A stretch of DNA of 64,000 bases from a sulfur-oxidizing endosymbiont of Gigantopelta aegis (GCF_016097415.1 NZ_JAEHGE010000001.1:583001-647000); one strand, 5' to 3'. Shown: positions 37,405 to 46,935, counted from the first letter of the stretch. A program made the numbers and translations. Notes: generated from the sequence alone by a model not told the origin.

Positions 37405-38716
37405 GATCCTTATCGTTGATGATACGGCAGAAAACATCACTTTATTAACAGAAATTCTACAATTAAAAGCGTACCAGATTTCTGCCGCTAAAGAGGGTGA
37501 GCGTGCCATTAAAATTGCCTGTCACATCCAACCTGATCTTATTTTGCTGGACATCATGATGCCTGGTATTGATGGCTTTGAAACCTGTAGACGCTTAAAA
37601 AATAATCCTTTGACTAAAGATATTCCGGTTATTTTCATTTCAGCTAAAACCGATGTTGATGATTTAGTGATGGGTTTTTCTGTGGGTGGCAAAGATTACA
37701 TCAACAAACCTTTTCATGAGCAGGAAATTTACGCTCGTGTGGCCAATCAACTGCAAATACAAGCACTGAACAATCAACTTGCCTGTTCAGAAAAAGACCT
37801 GCGTAAATTACTTGAGGAACATCAGCAACAGTCAAAACAATTACAGCAAATTGTGGCACTGGTTATTGATGGCATCTTGGAGCTTGATTGCTATGGCAAT
37901 ATACAAACTGCCAACCCTGCCATTGCAAAATTGTTTGGTGTCAACGCTCAAGCCATTCATTCTTTAAACATTACCCAATTTTTTGCAGAACCATTTAAAA
38001 CGCAGTACAACATTCTGTTTGAACATCATGCCAATCGCCCAGAACAAGTATTTACTCAGCAAACCAGTATAGAAATTATTGCCCGACAAACATCAGGACG
38101 TGAATTTCCAATTGAATTTTCATTAATGAAAATTCCCGCCAATGAGAATCGCTATCTTGCTGTCATCCATGATATTACCGCACATAAAAACAAAGAAGAA
38201 AAACTACGCCATCTTTCCTATATTGACTCTCTAACGAATCTATCTAATCGCAGACGTTTTGATGAGGAATATGAAAAAGCCTGGTTGCAAGGACAACGTA
38301 ACAAAAGTCGGATTGCATTTATTATGATCGATATTGATTTTTTTAAACAATTTAATGACACCTATGGTCATCAGGAAGGAGATGTCTGCCTGCAAAAAAT
38401 TGCTCAGGCACTAAAAAATGAAATTAAACGTCCCGGCGATATTGTCGCCCGAATTGGCGGAGAAGAGTTTGCTGTCATTTTGCCCGAAACATCAAGAGAA
38501 GGCGTTACTCAGGTCGCTGACCAACTAAGAAGTATCATTCAAGCGTTAAAGATACCTCATAAAACGTCCAAGCATCATATTGTCACCGTCAGTCTGGGCG
38601 TCGCCATTACCACTATTGGTGAAGAATGTTATTCTTCCAGTATGCTTTATCAAATGGCTGATAAAGCACTTTATCAAGCGAAACAAAATGGTAGAAATCA
38701 GTACTCATTTTTCTAG
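37394..38716 (+). CDS. Response regulator diguanylate cyclase (REC-PAS-GGDEF)
   Basis: Cytoplasmic enzyme of 440 residues that makes c-di-GMP. The receiver (1-120) has D53 in LILLDIMMPGIDGFE. A coiled-coil and a PAS domain (about 150-270, with VIDGILELDCYGNI and YLAVIHDITAHK) precede the GGDEF domain with the active motif GGEEF at 355-359 and no obvious degenerate residue. It overlaps the upstream hybrid kinase by 11 bases and is the likely phosphate acceptor of that kinase, through its own receiver or a separate carrier. The TonB-dependent receptor gene ends 4 bases after it on the other strand. Confidence 0.9.
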   Translation: MSNKILIVDDTAENITLLTEILQLKAYQISAAKEGERAIKIACHIQPDLILLDIMMPGIDGFETCRRLKNNPLTKDIPVIFISAKTDVDDLVMGFSVGGKDYINKPFHEQEIYARVANQLQIQALNNQLACSEKDLRKLLEEHQQQSKQLQQIVALVIDGILELDCYGNIQTANPAIAKLFGVNAQAIHSLNITQFFAEPFKTQYNILFEHHANRPEQVFTQQTSIEIIARQTSGREFPIEFSLMKIPANENRYLAVIHDITAHKNKEEKLRHLSYIDSLTNLSNRRRFDEEYEKAWLQGQRNKSRIAFIMIDIDFFKQFNDTYGHQEGDVCLQKIAQALKNEIKRPGDIVARIGGEEFAVILPETSREGVTQVADQLRSIIQALKIPHKTSKHHIVTVSLGVAITTIGEECYSSSMLYQMADKALYQAKQNGRNQYSFF

Positions 38717-38720
38717 CAAT

Positions 38721-40670
38721 TTAGAATTTATACAGTACTTCCGCATAAAAATTACGTTCTGCTAAAGGCAAGTCCTTAGGCACTGAAGCCCCGGTATGTT
38801 CGCGGGCATCTTCATCAAATAAATTGCGTACCGATGCAGTGAGTTCCCATTGGCTAAAACCGGTATAGCGTAAGGTGGTATCCGCCACCGTATAATCCGC
38901 CAGATTGCTACGCATATCTCCCATTGCACGCTCCCTATCCGCTATCCAATTTGCCTGAACATTCCAGTTCCAATGGGGGTGAAAGCGCCAGTCGGAACGA
39001 AGATAGGCATCCTGTCCTGGTTCTGATATCTGCCGAAACTTATTATCATCTGGATCGCGATAAGTGTAATTCCCCGAAAAGCTCAGATTTTTACTTGCCT
39101 GCCAACGCGCTTCCATTTCTATACCCATAATCTTATTTCTACCGGTATTTTGATATTGCCTGCGACTCTGGCCAACATCTTGAGCACTGATAAAATCAGT
39201 AATAACAAATTTAAATAAATTAACGCCTAATTCCAGCGCATGACTGACCTGATAAGACAAAGCCAATTCCAGAGTCTCTGACTCCTCCGGATCTAAACTT
39301 GAATTAGCCAAGGTGCGAGAGGTATCTGCATACAACTCTTGAAAAGAAGGGGCGCGAAATCCTTGGCCATACATGAGTTTAGTCGTCAGTTTCTCAGAGG
39401 TTTGCCAAATCAAAGCGACACGGGGATTCATGGTATCGCCAAAGTCAGAGTAATCATCATAGCGTGCTCCCATGGTCAACTCCCAATCCTCAGCGAAAGA
39501 CCAGACATCCTGAATATAAACATGCTTGATTCTACGGGTTCGTTCTGGCGCAAAAGCATAAGGGGTATCTGAAATGTCAACTAAAGGGCCACCCGGTGGT
39601 AATGGCAGGCCATCAGATCCTGTACCAAAATTAACCTGTTGTTCAACATGGTATAAGTCCTGCCAATTATAACCCGCGCCAATACGTACTTGATGAGCAT
39701 TAAAACCGGAATATAAGCCACTGGCTTCAAAGCTGGCCTGACGTTCTGAAGATTCCATTTGATTCAACTTGCCATTCGGGTAGCTTACGCTCGGTGGTGC
39801 TTCCTGAAAGCCATTACCTGAAGCATATTCTAAATCCTGATAATGTAGCTTGGCATCAAGCCCCCAGTTATCGCTGAAATTATCATTTTTATAGATCAAG
39901 TCCATATCAAAGCGCTCATCTTCAGCGCTCGTTATCGGATCTAAAAAACCTGCACCAGACATACCCGTTTCAAGATTATCGTGGCGCATATAGTTTGCCA
40001 GCAATTGCCAGTTTTTATTGGCCATGGAAAAGCGTAAATCTTTATTATCCCAGCCATATTGTGCTGTGCCTCGTGTACCCGCTTTATCTTGCTCAATAGT
40101 TGGATCATGTCCATCGGTGGTGGAAAACTCTGCGGTCATACCGAGGTCGAAACCATTCCATTCACCACCGGTTTGCATAAACGCTGAGCGAGTATCAAAA
40201 CTGCCTGCACGAATACCTACTTGTGTATCGGTGATTTTTCCAGCCGTTTTAGTAATAATATTGATCACCCCGGCACTGGCATCAGCACCATATAGCGCAG
40301 AACCAGGGCCACGAATAACTTCAATGCGTTCAATAGCACTGACCGGAATGCCTTTCCAAAAAATACCAAAGGCCCACATGAGATCGCGGGTATCATTGCC
40401 ATTGACCATCAGCAGGGTTTGAAAGCTGCCAGTACCACGCATGTGTACCAGCGGCCTAAAACCAAAGTTATTGCTATTGATATGGACACCAGGAACAGTT
40501 TCTAACACTTCGGTAATATTGCTTGCACCGGTTTTTCTTATTTCGTCAGCGGTGATAACGGTAACAGTTGCAGGGGCTTTAGCCAGTGATTGTTCAGTGC
40601 CGGAAGCAATGATAACTTTAACCTGAGTTAATTCTTCCCAGCTTAGAGCCAGTAGATCCTCATCGCTCAT
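38721..40670 (-). CDS. TonB-dependent receptor (start unclear)
   Basis: Outer-membrane receptor of at least 649 residues. The plug domain begins after a short Ton-box-like stretch (VKVIIASGTEQSLAKAPATVTVITADEIRKTG) and shows VHMRGTGSFQTLLMVNGND and IEVIRGPGSALYGADASAGVINIITK. The barrel ends in YAEVLYKF, an aromatic terminus. The first ATG (40670) has no signal peptide before it. One is encoded in frame upstream at 40674-40772 (KKSVKLFG, then CCLLLSVF, cut near YSYANS) but without an ATG, GTG or TTG in that frame, as set out in the findings. The ligand is unknown. A convergent signalling operon ends 4 bases away. Confidence 0.88.
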   Translation of the reverse strand: MSDEDLLALSWEELTQVKVIIASGTEQSLAKAPATVTVITADEIRKTGASNITEVLETVPGVHINSNNFGFRPLVHMRGTGSFQTLLMVNGNDTRDLMWAFGIFWKGIPVSAIERIEVIRGPGSALYGADASAGVINIITKTAGKITDTQVGIRAGSFDTRSAFMQTGGEWNGFDLGMTAEFSTTDGHDPTIEQDKAGTRGTAQYGWDNKDLRFSMANKNWQLLANYMRHDNLETGMSGAGFLDPITSAEDERFDMDLIYKNDNFSDNWGLDAKLHYQDLEYASGNGFQEAPPSVSYPNGKLNQMESSERQASFEASGLYSGFNAHQVRIGAGYNWQDLYHVEQQVNFGTGSDGLPLPPGGPLVDISDTPYAFAPERTRRIKHVYIQDVWSFAEDWELTMGARYDDYSDFGDTMNPRVALIWQTSEKLTTKLMYGQGFRAPSFQELYADTSRTLANSSLDPEESETLELALSYQVSHALELGVNLFKFVITDFISAQDVGQSRRQYQNTGRNKIMGIEMEARWQASKNLSFSGNYTYRDPDDNKFRQISEPGQDAYLRSDWRFHPHWNWNVQANWIADRERAMGDMRSNLADYTVADTTLRYTGFSQWELTASVRNLFDEDAREHTGASVPKDLPLAERNFYAEVLYKF

Positions 40671-40985
40671 ATTGGAATTGGAATTCGTATTGGAGTTGGC
40701 ATAGGAATAGTTGAGCGGGGAAAAGACGCTGAGTAATAAACAGCAACTCCCGAAAAGCTTGACACTTTTTTTATTATTTTGATTGTTGATAATAGCTCAC
40801 CCACATAAATCACTTCTAAAATCGTTTATAGAAATAATCAGTTAATACCACCGCTGACAAAAGCCTACTATTATCAGGGTTAATAGTAGCTTAGTATTTT
40901 TTCCATAAATTATTTTAAGAGTAGCAGAAGCGCTCTTAAATAACAGCATTTGAACCTATTATAACGATAAAACCTTTAGATTTCC
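40671..40985. other. Gap with receptor leader sequence and two hairpins
   Basis: This 315-base stretch between the SNF2 helicase stop and the receptor ATG holds an in-frame signal-peptide-coding stretch (40674-40772). It also has an A7/T7 run at 40766-40772, a hairpin CTACTATTA/TAATAGTAG (40865-40889) and a hairpin TTAAGAG/CTCTTAA (40915-40939). The second may end the helicase transcript. No clear Fur box was found. Confidence 0.5.
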
Positions 40986-43900
40986 TTAAGAGTTTAAAGG
41001 GTTCAATAAATCCATTAACTCTTGTTGGGAAAATTGCGGTCCTTTTTTTGCTATATTTTTTACTATAGTACCCTTATCGCCTGGTTTTTTCCCCTGAGCC
41101 TTTTCATCTTGATAGAGTCCGTCAGCCAATTTTTGCTTGGCATTTTGCATGGCTAGAATTTTTTCTTCCACGGTTTCTTCGGTCAGTAGTTTATACACAA
41201 ATACCGGTTTATCCTGGCCTATTCGATAGGCTCTATCCGTTGCCTGGCGTTCCACTGCCGGATTCCACCAGGGATCATAATGAATTACCGTATCTGCTGC
41301 CGTCAGGTTCAAGCCAACACCACCTGCCTTGAGGCTGATTAAGAACACTTCCGCATCACCTTCCTGAAAATCCATGATCACATCATCACGATTACGGGTT
41401 TGTCCCGTCAATAGACTATAGCTGATATCGTGTTTTTTGAGTTCTTCTTCAATAAAGCCAAGCATTTTAACGAATTGCGAAAAGATAATGATTTTACGCC
41501 CTTCTTCAACCATTTCCGGCACCATTTCCATGAGCATATCCAGCTTGGCTGATTGCTGCACATCCTTGGCACTGCTCAGGGATAATAGCCGTGGATCACA
41601 ACAGGTTTGACGAAGTTTTAATAAGGCATCAAGGATCATTATCTGACTGCGTGCCAGACCTTTTTTACTGATTTCTTCTCGTACTTTTTCATCCATGGCC
41701 AAACGCACGGTTTCATATAAATCCCGTTGCTTGCCGGTCAGAGGAATAGTACGGATCATCTCGGTTTTTTCTGGCAACTCGGTCGCGACCATTTCTTTGG
41801 TACGACGTAACATAAAGGGCTTAATGCGCTGATGCAATTGTTGTTGGCGATCAGCATCACCCTGCTTTTCTATCGGGGAGCGGAACAAGCGATTAAAGCG
41901 CTCCTGGGTGCCCAAAAATCCCGGCATCAAAAAGTGAAATAATGACCAGAGTTCACCCAGATGATTTTCCATCGGTGTACCCGTCATACAGAGGCGATGC
42001 TTGGCCTTGAGTTTAAAAATCACCTGCGATGTTTTAGAGCGGGCATTTTTAATATTTTGTGATTCATCTAAAATCACAAAGTTATATTTTTGTTCACTAT
42101 GAAACTCTTTGTCTCGTAGCATCAAAGCATAAGTGGTCAGGATCACATCGCAATTTTCTATTTCTGAAAATAATGCCTTGCGTGATGGCCCATGTAGCAA
42201 TAACACGTTTAACTCTGGCGTAAAACGTTTGGCTTCACGCTTCCAATTACCCATGAGACTTGTCGGTGCAATCACTAGGGATGGGAGTTCAGCTTTGTCA
42301 TTGCCCTCTCTTTGCTTTTCATGCAGTAAATGCACCAAGGCTTGCACAGTTTTACCCAAGCCCATGTCATCAGCCAATATGCCGTTAAACTGGTATTCAC
42401 GCATAAATTGTAACCAGTTTAATCCCTGTTGCTGATAGTCTCTGAGTTCTGTTTGCAAGCCTTCAGGCGGTTCAACATGCTCTATGCCCTTAAAGTTTTG
42501 AATTTTTTTACTCAAGGCCTGTAATTGTTCCGCCCCTTTCCATTTAAGCGCTGGATCATTGAGTAAGGCGCGTAATTGTAGCCCCTGATGCTTGCTGAAC
42601 AATAAGTTACCGGAGTCATTTAAGGCATGGGTATCATACAACTCCACCAAGGTGTCAAAAATGCCCATAATTCGGGCTGAGGGCAGTTTCACCCAACGCG
42701 GATTATGTTCATCTGCGGCATTTTCTGTGACCGGCAAAATAATAAATTCGCGTAATAAAATCCGCTCACGCATTTGTGCCGGATCACTTTCCAGGGACAA
42801 AAGCTCCACCAAAGAGGGCAGTAAATTAATGGTTTGACCGTTTAATTCAATCCCCAAACTGATTTCAAACCATTCCTGATTATCCTGTTCTTCCAGTTCG
42901 CCATACCACTCATCCGCTTCTTCAATTTGCATATTGAAGCTTTCATCAAAGTGAAACTGCCAGCCTTGCGCCTGTAGTTCTGGTACGACATCATATTGAA
43001 AATCGTGCCAATGCCAGAGGCTTGCCGTAGCCGAATCAGCCATAATGGTTTGTTGCAATTGATTGAATTGTGTCAGTCCTAATGAAGCCGCTGAGACAAA
43101 GTGACTTTGTTGCAACTGAGTCAAACATTGCAGCTCAAATGCAGCATCACGATTGATCTGATATTGCTGACCCTCTTTAAGAAAACGATAGCTTGAGCTG
43201 GTTTTTTCTGGCTGTATCACATGACCGTCATAATTAAAACGTAAATTGAGCAGGTGGACACGCCGCCCCTCCAGCTCAATTGAATGCATAATAACATCGG
43301 CTATGGGCTTGCTATCAATAAATATTGTTTCATCACTGAGGCTCACCGGCATGGGTACATCATATTCCGGCCAGGCCTGAAGTAACTGCTCACTTACCTT
43401 TTTAGCCATCTCTTCCGGCACTGGCGGTGCATTAAGAATTTGTTCGATTTGTTGGTCGCTTAACTCACTATGTTGCGCCTGACCAATTTGATTGTGTTCA
43501 CTATCCAGATAGAAGAAGTGTTTTAAATGAAACAACTCTACAGCCTTGGGAGTCACTTCTGCACTGATCTGGTATTGTTGTTGCTCGAGCATCTGAGTTT
43601 CTTGCCAGGACAATTTAAAGTCACGCACCGCACCGAATTGCAATGGCTGGTTTAATTCCTGAGTTTTCCAGAAACAACGTTGGGTGGATAATAATTTTTC
43701 CAGTGTTAATTCACCAATATCACCCTTGATGGCATAGACATTTTGCCGATAAAACAAGCCTCGCCCGGTCATGCTATAAAGTAATCCGGCTATTTCTACA
43801 TCCAGTTCATTATGTTCAAAATTAATATGTAAGGAATAGCCATCAACCATGTCTTCCAAGCTTTGCGGACGACTTTTTCCATAACCGCCTTTTTTTAAGC

Positions 43901-44453
43901 GTCGCGCCACAATGGTGATGATTTCCATATCCTTGCCATCTTCGCTGGGATTTAATAGGTAAAGCAGGACATTGTTATAACCCGGATTAGCATCAGGGGC
44001 TGATTCGATAACATGGCTTGCATCCTGTTTTTGCGTCAGAGAAGTCAGCCATTGCTCAACCTGCTGTTCTGCCTGGTAGCTATCCATGCCTTCTAACTCA
44101 CCGCGTTCATTAATTGACTCAGCATTGCTCTGAGCAAATTTAAACACCGTAGCCACCGCGTGCTTGCAGCGAAAACCGACAGGACAATCACATTCACCAA
44201 TCACACTGGTATGATTTTGACCTATTTTTAGGGTCACAACGATATGATAGGCAAAGTCCATACTGCCAAACACATCGGCATGGATGGCAATATCCTGCCC
44301 TGTCAACGATTCTACCGAAGTGATCTCAACTCGATCACTTTCAAAATACTCGATACCACGATCCAACGTAGCCTGACTAAAGGAATTTTCTATTATTGCT
44401 TCCGAAATACCAACCTGAGCCAGTATTGCGATGTACTCTTCATTCATAAACAA
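40986..44453 (-). CDS. SWIM-domain SNF2/RapA-type helicase
   Basis: ATP-driven DNA/RNA-polymerase remodeller of 1155 residues. An N-terminal SWIM zinc finger (CDCPVGFRCKH, about 90-100) is followed by a long SNF2-associated region and the SNF2 ATPase: motif I DDMGLGKTVQ near 697-706, motif II LDESQNIKN, and TGTPMENHLGELWSL. The helicase C lobe has LLTGQTRNRDDV, LKAGGVGLNLTAADTV and YDPWWNPAVERQATDRAYRIGQ. This family is found in many proteobacteria and is often called HepA/RapA-like. The role is probably transcription recycling or DNA-damage response. The gene is single. Confidence 0.9.
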   Translation of the reverse strand: MFMNEEYIAILAQVGISEAIIENSFSQATLDRGIEYFESDRVEITSVESLTGQDIAIHADVFGSMDFAYHIVVTLKIGQNHTSVIGECDCPVGFRCKHAVATVFKFAQSNAESINERGELEGMDSYQAEQQVEQWLTSLTQKQDASHVIESAPDANPGYNNVLLYLLNPSEDGKDMEIITIVARRLKKGGYGKSRPQSLEDMVDGYSLHINFEHNELDVEIAGLLYSMTGRGLFYRQNVYAIKGDIGELTLEKLLSTQRCFWKTQELNQPLQFGAVRDFKLSWQETQMLEQQQYQISAEVTPKAVELFHLKHFFYLDSEHNQIGQAQHSELSDQQIEQILNAPPVPEEMAKKVSEQLLQAWPEYDVPMPVSLSDETIFIDSKPIADVIMHSIELEGRRVHLLNLRFNYDGHVIQPEKTSSSYRFLKEGQQYQINRDAAFELQCLTQLQQSHFVSAASLGLTQFNQLQQTIMADSATASLWHWHDFQYDVVPELQAQGWQFHFDESFNMQIEEADEWYGELEEQDNQEWFEISLGIELNGQTINLLPSLVELLSLESDPAQMRERILLREFIILPVTENAADEHNPRWVKLPSARIMGIFDTLVELYDTHALNDSGNLLFSKHQGLQLRALLNDPALKWKGAEQLQALSKKIQNFKGIEHVEPPEGLQTELRDYQQQGLNWLQFMREYQFNGILADDMGLGKTVQALVHLLHEKQREGNDKAELPSLVIAPTSLMGNWKREAKRFTPELNVLLLHGPSRKALFSEIENCDVILTTYALMLRDKEFHSEQKYNFVILDESQNIKNARSKTSQVIFKLKAKHRLCMTGTPMENHLGELWSLFHFLMPGFLGTQERFNRLFRSPIEKQGDADRQQQLHQRIKPFMLRRTKEMVATELPEKTEMIRTIPLTGKQRDLYETVRLAMDEKVREEISKKGLARSQIMILDALLKLRQTCCDPRLLSLSSAKDVQQSAKLDMLMEMVPEMVEEGRKIIIFSQFVKMLGFIEEELKKHDISYSLLTGQTRNRDDVIMDFQEGDAEVFLISLKAGGVGLNLTAADTVIHYDPWWNPAVERQATDRAYRIGQDKPVFVYKLLTEETVEEKILAMQNAKQKLADGLYQDEKAQGKKPGDKGTIVKNIAKKGPQFSQQELMDLLNPLNS

Positions 44454-44485
44454 TCAACGCTTAATTATTATTTCGTATCGGGAAA

Positions 44486-45613
44486 TTATTCTGATGTGCC
44501 CTGGGGTGCCAACTCTTTTCGCTCAGAGCCGGAATGTGCTTCCACTTGAGGTAGCTGCTTGCCGCCAAAAATATTATCAAAGCGCCAATTCATGAATTCG
44601 GGTGTCTGTATATAGGTTTTATTGACAATAAATTCCAGCACGTTTTTCAGACGATAGACATGAGCCACGGATTCAATTCGGATGATTTCATTGCCTCTTT
44701 CATCAAATGCAATCAGGGTTGGTGCATAGAATAAATTCAGTTGTTCTGCCCACTGTCGTGCTGTAATGCGCTGTCCATTGGGGGTAATGATAGGGGTATC
44801 GGAGTGCATATCCAGTTGTACGATTTCAAAATGCGACAGCAATTTTCGGGTTTCTTCAAACTCCAAAGGATCTGAATGTAGCACATCGCAGGCATGACAG
44901 TCCTGCTGTTCAAAAAACACCAGCAAGGGCTCTTGCGCTTTAAAGTGACTACGATCCAGTGCATACGGAGGCATCATAAAAAAGTCTTCATTGTTAAGCG
45001 CTGAGACTTCAAAGCGTGGTGGTGGGTTAGCCCTAAACATATAGTCACGCAATGACTCTTCTTTGTAATAGCCCTGCTCAACATATTCCATGGCAGCCCG
45101 AAATTTATACGGTGGATAAAAGCCTCTTAGCATGAGCGCTTTTTCACCTTTTTCATTGTAGAAAATCAGCGTCGGGGTAAAGTTGGCTCGTTCACGTAAG
45201 GCATATTCACGCTCAGTCATCACCTGCCCATCCGGTGTGGTTACTTCATTACTACCCCAAATATTGACCGCAATTACATCAAAGTTTTTTCGGGTATACA
45301 TTTCTATGTCTTTACGGCCAAAATCTTGTTCCATTAGTGCCTGACAATAGGCACAGTGTTTCTGACCGAAATAAACAATAATACCCTTTTTACCGTTTTC
45401 TACGGCTTCAGTGATATCTTCGGGTAACACCATAAAGCTTTTTTTAAACCATTCCGGTGTTGCGACTTCGGGAATGACGGGTCTGTCATCAAAACCATTT
45501 TCCCATTCTTCATCCCAGTCATCAGCCGCCGTACCTGCGGCATAGAGAGCATGAGAAAACATAATTGCCAATAAAATAATTACAATTTTTTTCATTAATT
45601 TATCTGTCTTCAT
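44486..45613 (-). CDS. Periplasmic tandem-thioredoxin protein (SoxW/DsbD-C-like)
   Basis: I start at the ATG ending at 45613, which opens a signal peptide (MKTDKLMKKIVIILLAIMF, cut near ALYAAG). A frame to 45691 adds 26 polar residues with no support. Two thioredoxin-like domains follow: the first has CAYC (in GQKHCAYCQAL), the second has CHAC (in QQDCHACDVL). Each has the cis-Pro context FTPTLIF or YAPTLIAF. The two active sites imply a periplasmic thiol reductase or electron relay. SoxW-type proteins support sulfur oxidation or cytochrome maturation, but no such genes are nearby and the role is inferred. Confidence 0.82.
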   Translation of the reverse strand: MKTDKLMKKIVIILLAIMFSHALYAAGTAADDWDEEWENGFDDRPVIPEVATPEWFKKSFMVLPEDITEAVENGKKGIIVYFGQKHCAYCQALMEQDFGRKDIEMYTRKNFDVIAVNIWGSNEVTTPDGQVMTEREYALRERANFTPTLIFYNEKGEKALMLRGFYPPYKFRAAMEYVEQGYYKEESLRDYMFRANPPPRFEVSALNNEDFFMMPPYALDRSHFKAQEPLLVFFEQQDCHACDVLHSDPLEFEETRKLLSHFEIVQLDMHSDTPIITPNGQRITARQWAEQLNLFYAPTLIAFDERGNEIIRIESVAHVYRLKNVLEFIVNKTYIQTPEFMNWRFDNIFGGKQLPQVEAHSGSERKELAPQGTSE

Positions 45614-46016
45614 TGAACATAATTCATCACCAACGCTTAAACCATTAAGCAATCGTCCATTATAAAGCAATTTGTCCTCTAAGTGGCGCAATGATGAAAG
45701 AATTTTATCTCTTTATTAGGCGTTATTGCTATGCTTCGTGCCTCAATCACAGCCTACGGGCAAACTCAGAGATGGAGGGAAACACTATTCGAGGAAGTTA
45801 ATGACTGGTATTAAACAGGGAGGGTGTAATTTCACTAATTTTTTTAGGTTTATTAGATGCTATTTTTTTAGCAGGGATTTCAACTAATCTTGGAGCATTC
45901 TATAGCAACTGGGCGTTTTCAAAATCAATACCATGTTTGGCATAGTTTTGTTTGCTTTTATTTTCATCGTACTCAAATAACAACATAGTATAAAATATAT
46001 ACCTATTTTAAACTTA
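45614..46016. other. Gene-poor gap with a possible degenerate membrane ORF
   Basis: These 403 bases hold no intact gene of recognised family. At 45796-45940 a hydrophobic frame (LIFLGLLDAIFLAGISTNLG ... SIPCLA) follows an ATG in another frame at 45801 with GAGGAAG before it. A single frameshift would join them into a protein of about 50 residues, so this may be a decayed small membrane protein. Confidence in this is low. Confidence 0.3.
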
Positions 46017-46352
46017 TTACAATGACTCTTGACTGCCAAGGAGAATAATCAACATACCGGATAAGGCCACTGCCACGCCAATAATATCCCATCGAGTGGG
46101 TTGTACGCCGTCAATCCACCACAGCCACATAATGGCAGTTGTTACATAAACACCACCATAGGCGGCATAGACTCGACCGGATTCGGTCGGGTGTAGACTC
46201 AATAGCCAGACAAACAGCATCAAACTGAGCCCAGCGGGGATCAGTAGCCAAATAGAACCGTTTTCCCGAAGCCAGAGATAGGGTAAATAACAGCCTATTA
46301 TTTCTGCCAGTGCGGTTAGAAAAAACAGTAAAGTCGTTTGTAAAATAAGCAT
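46017..46352 (-). CDS. YnfA/UPF0060-family small membrane protein
   Basis: I choose the ATG ending at 46352, which gives 111 residues, the usual length, starting at [20 protein letters not shown]. Upstream ATGs at 46370 and 46409 are possible but lengthen the family's normal start. Four membrane helices are visible, with the marks [30 protein letters not shown] and [23 protein letters not shown]. The family has a small-multidrug-resistance-like fold and its substrate is not established. It is divergent from the metal-type operon that starts at 46513. Confidence 0.85.
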   Translation of the reverse strand: MLILQTTLLFFLTALAEIIGCYLPYLWLRENGSIWLLIPAGLSLMLFVWLLSLHPTESGRVYAAYGGVYVTTAIMWLWWIDGVQPTRWDIIGVAVALSGMLIILLGSQESL

Positions 46353-46444
46353 TGAGTTCTCGCTATCCATATTTAAATTCTTTAGCTTAAAAAATAACTG
46401 TAAATGCATCTCAACACAAGGCTTATTAATAATTCATTTTTTTC

Positions 46445-46475
46445 TTGACTTGGAGCTAACTCCAGATTGTAAACT
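46445..46475 (+). promoter_or_regulatory. MerR-family-type promoter/operator 1
   Basis: -35 TTGACT (46445-46450) and -10 TAAACT (46470-46475) are separated by a 19-bp spacer, the overlong spacing of promoters activated by MerR-family regulators. The spacer holds the dyad TGGAG-ctaa-CTCCA. The half-sites resemble ZntR-type boxes (CTGGAG...CTCCAG). It precedes the MerT-like gene at 46513 by 37 bases. No MerR-family gene is in the window. Confidence 0.88.
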
Positions 46476-46512
46476 CGATGCCATTATTGAGAGATTACTT
46501 GGATAAAAGCAC

Positions 46513-46935
46513 ATGAACGTCACCCATCACCTACAAAAAGTTCTAAAAAAAGAGCAACAAAAAGAACAAACTATCACCTGGCTTACCTTATTTACCACCA
46601 CGGGCACATTGGTTTGTTGTGCTTTACCCATTATTTTTGTCACTTTGGGGCTTGGGGCAACTGTTGCCGCCATGACTTCAGCTTTTCCAATTTTAGTCAC
46701 CATGAGCAAATATAAAATCTGGGTATTTGCTTTTTCTGGCTTCATGTTATTACTTTCCGGTTGGTCGATGTATCGTCCCGGACGACAATGCCCAACGGAT
46801 AAAGCACTAGGCCAAGCCTGTAGTCGCGCTTATTTATGGAACAAGCGCATCTACTGGAGTTCTGTGTTCATCTGGTCTATTGGTGCTTTTGCTGCCTTTC
46901 TTGCCTTACCCTTACGTATCTGGCTGGGGGTATAA
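46513..46935 (+). CDS. MerT-like metal transport membrane protein
   Basis: Inner-membrane protein of 140 residues with three hydrophobic segments (about 28-50, 70-85 and 118-135). The first carries the vicinal Cys pair in TLVCCALPIIFVTLG and the loop after the second has a further pair in RQCPTDKALGQAC. This pattern of a Cys-Cys in TM1 and two cysteines in the cytoplasmic loop is that of mercuric transporter MerT. It lies directly behind a MerR-type promoter. The metal is not certain, since Hg, Zn, Cd and others are possible. The RND exporter gene starts 2 bases after its stop. Confidence 0.75.
   Translation: MNVTHHLQKVLKKEQQKEQTITWLTLFTTTGTLVCCALPIIFVTLGLGATVAAMTSAFPILVTMSKYKIWVFAFSGFMLLLSGWSMYRPGRQCPTDKALGQACSRAYLWNKRIYWSSVFIWSIGAFAAFLALPLRIWLGV

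Noticed and set aside
40865-40889. Riboswitch upstream of the TonB-dependent receptor
   Set aside because: Only a simple 9-bp hairpin is visible. No cobalamin or other conserved riboswitch core was recognised.
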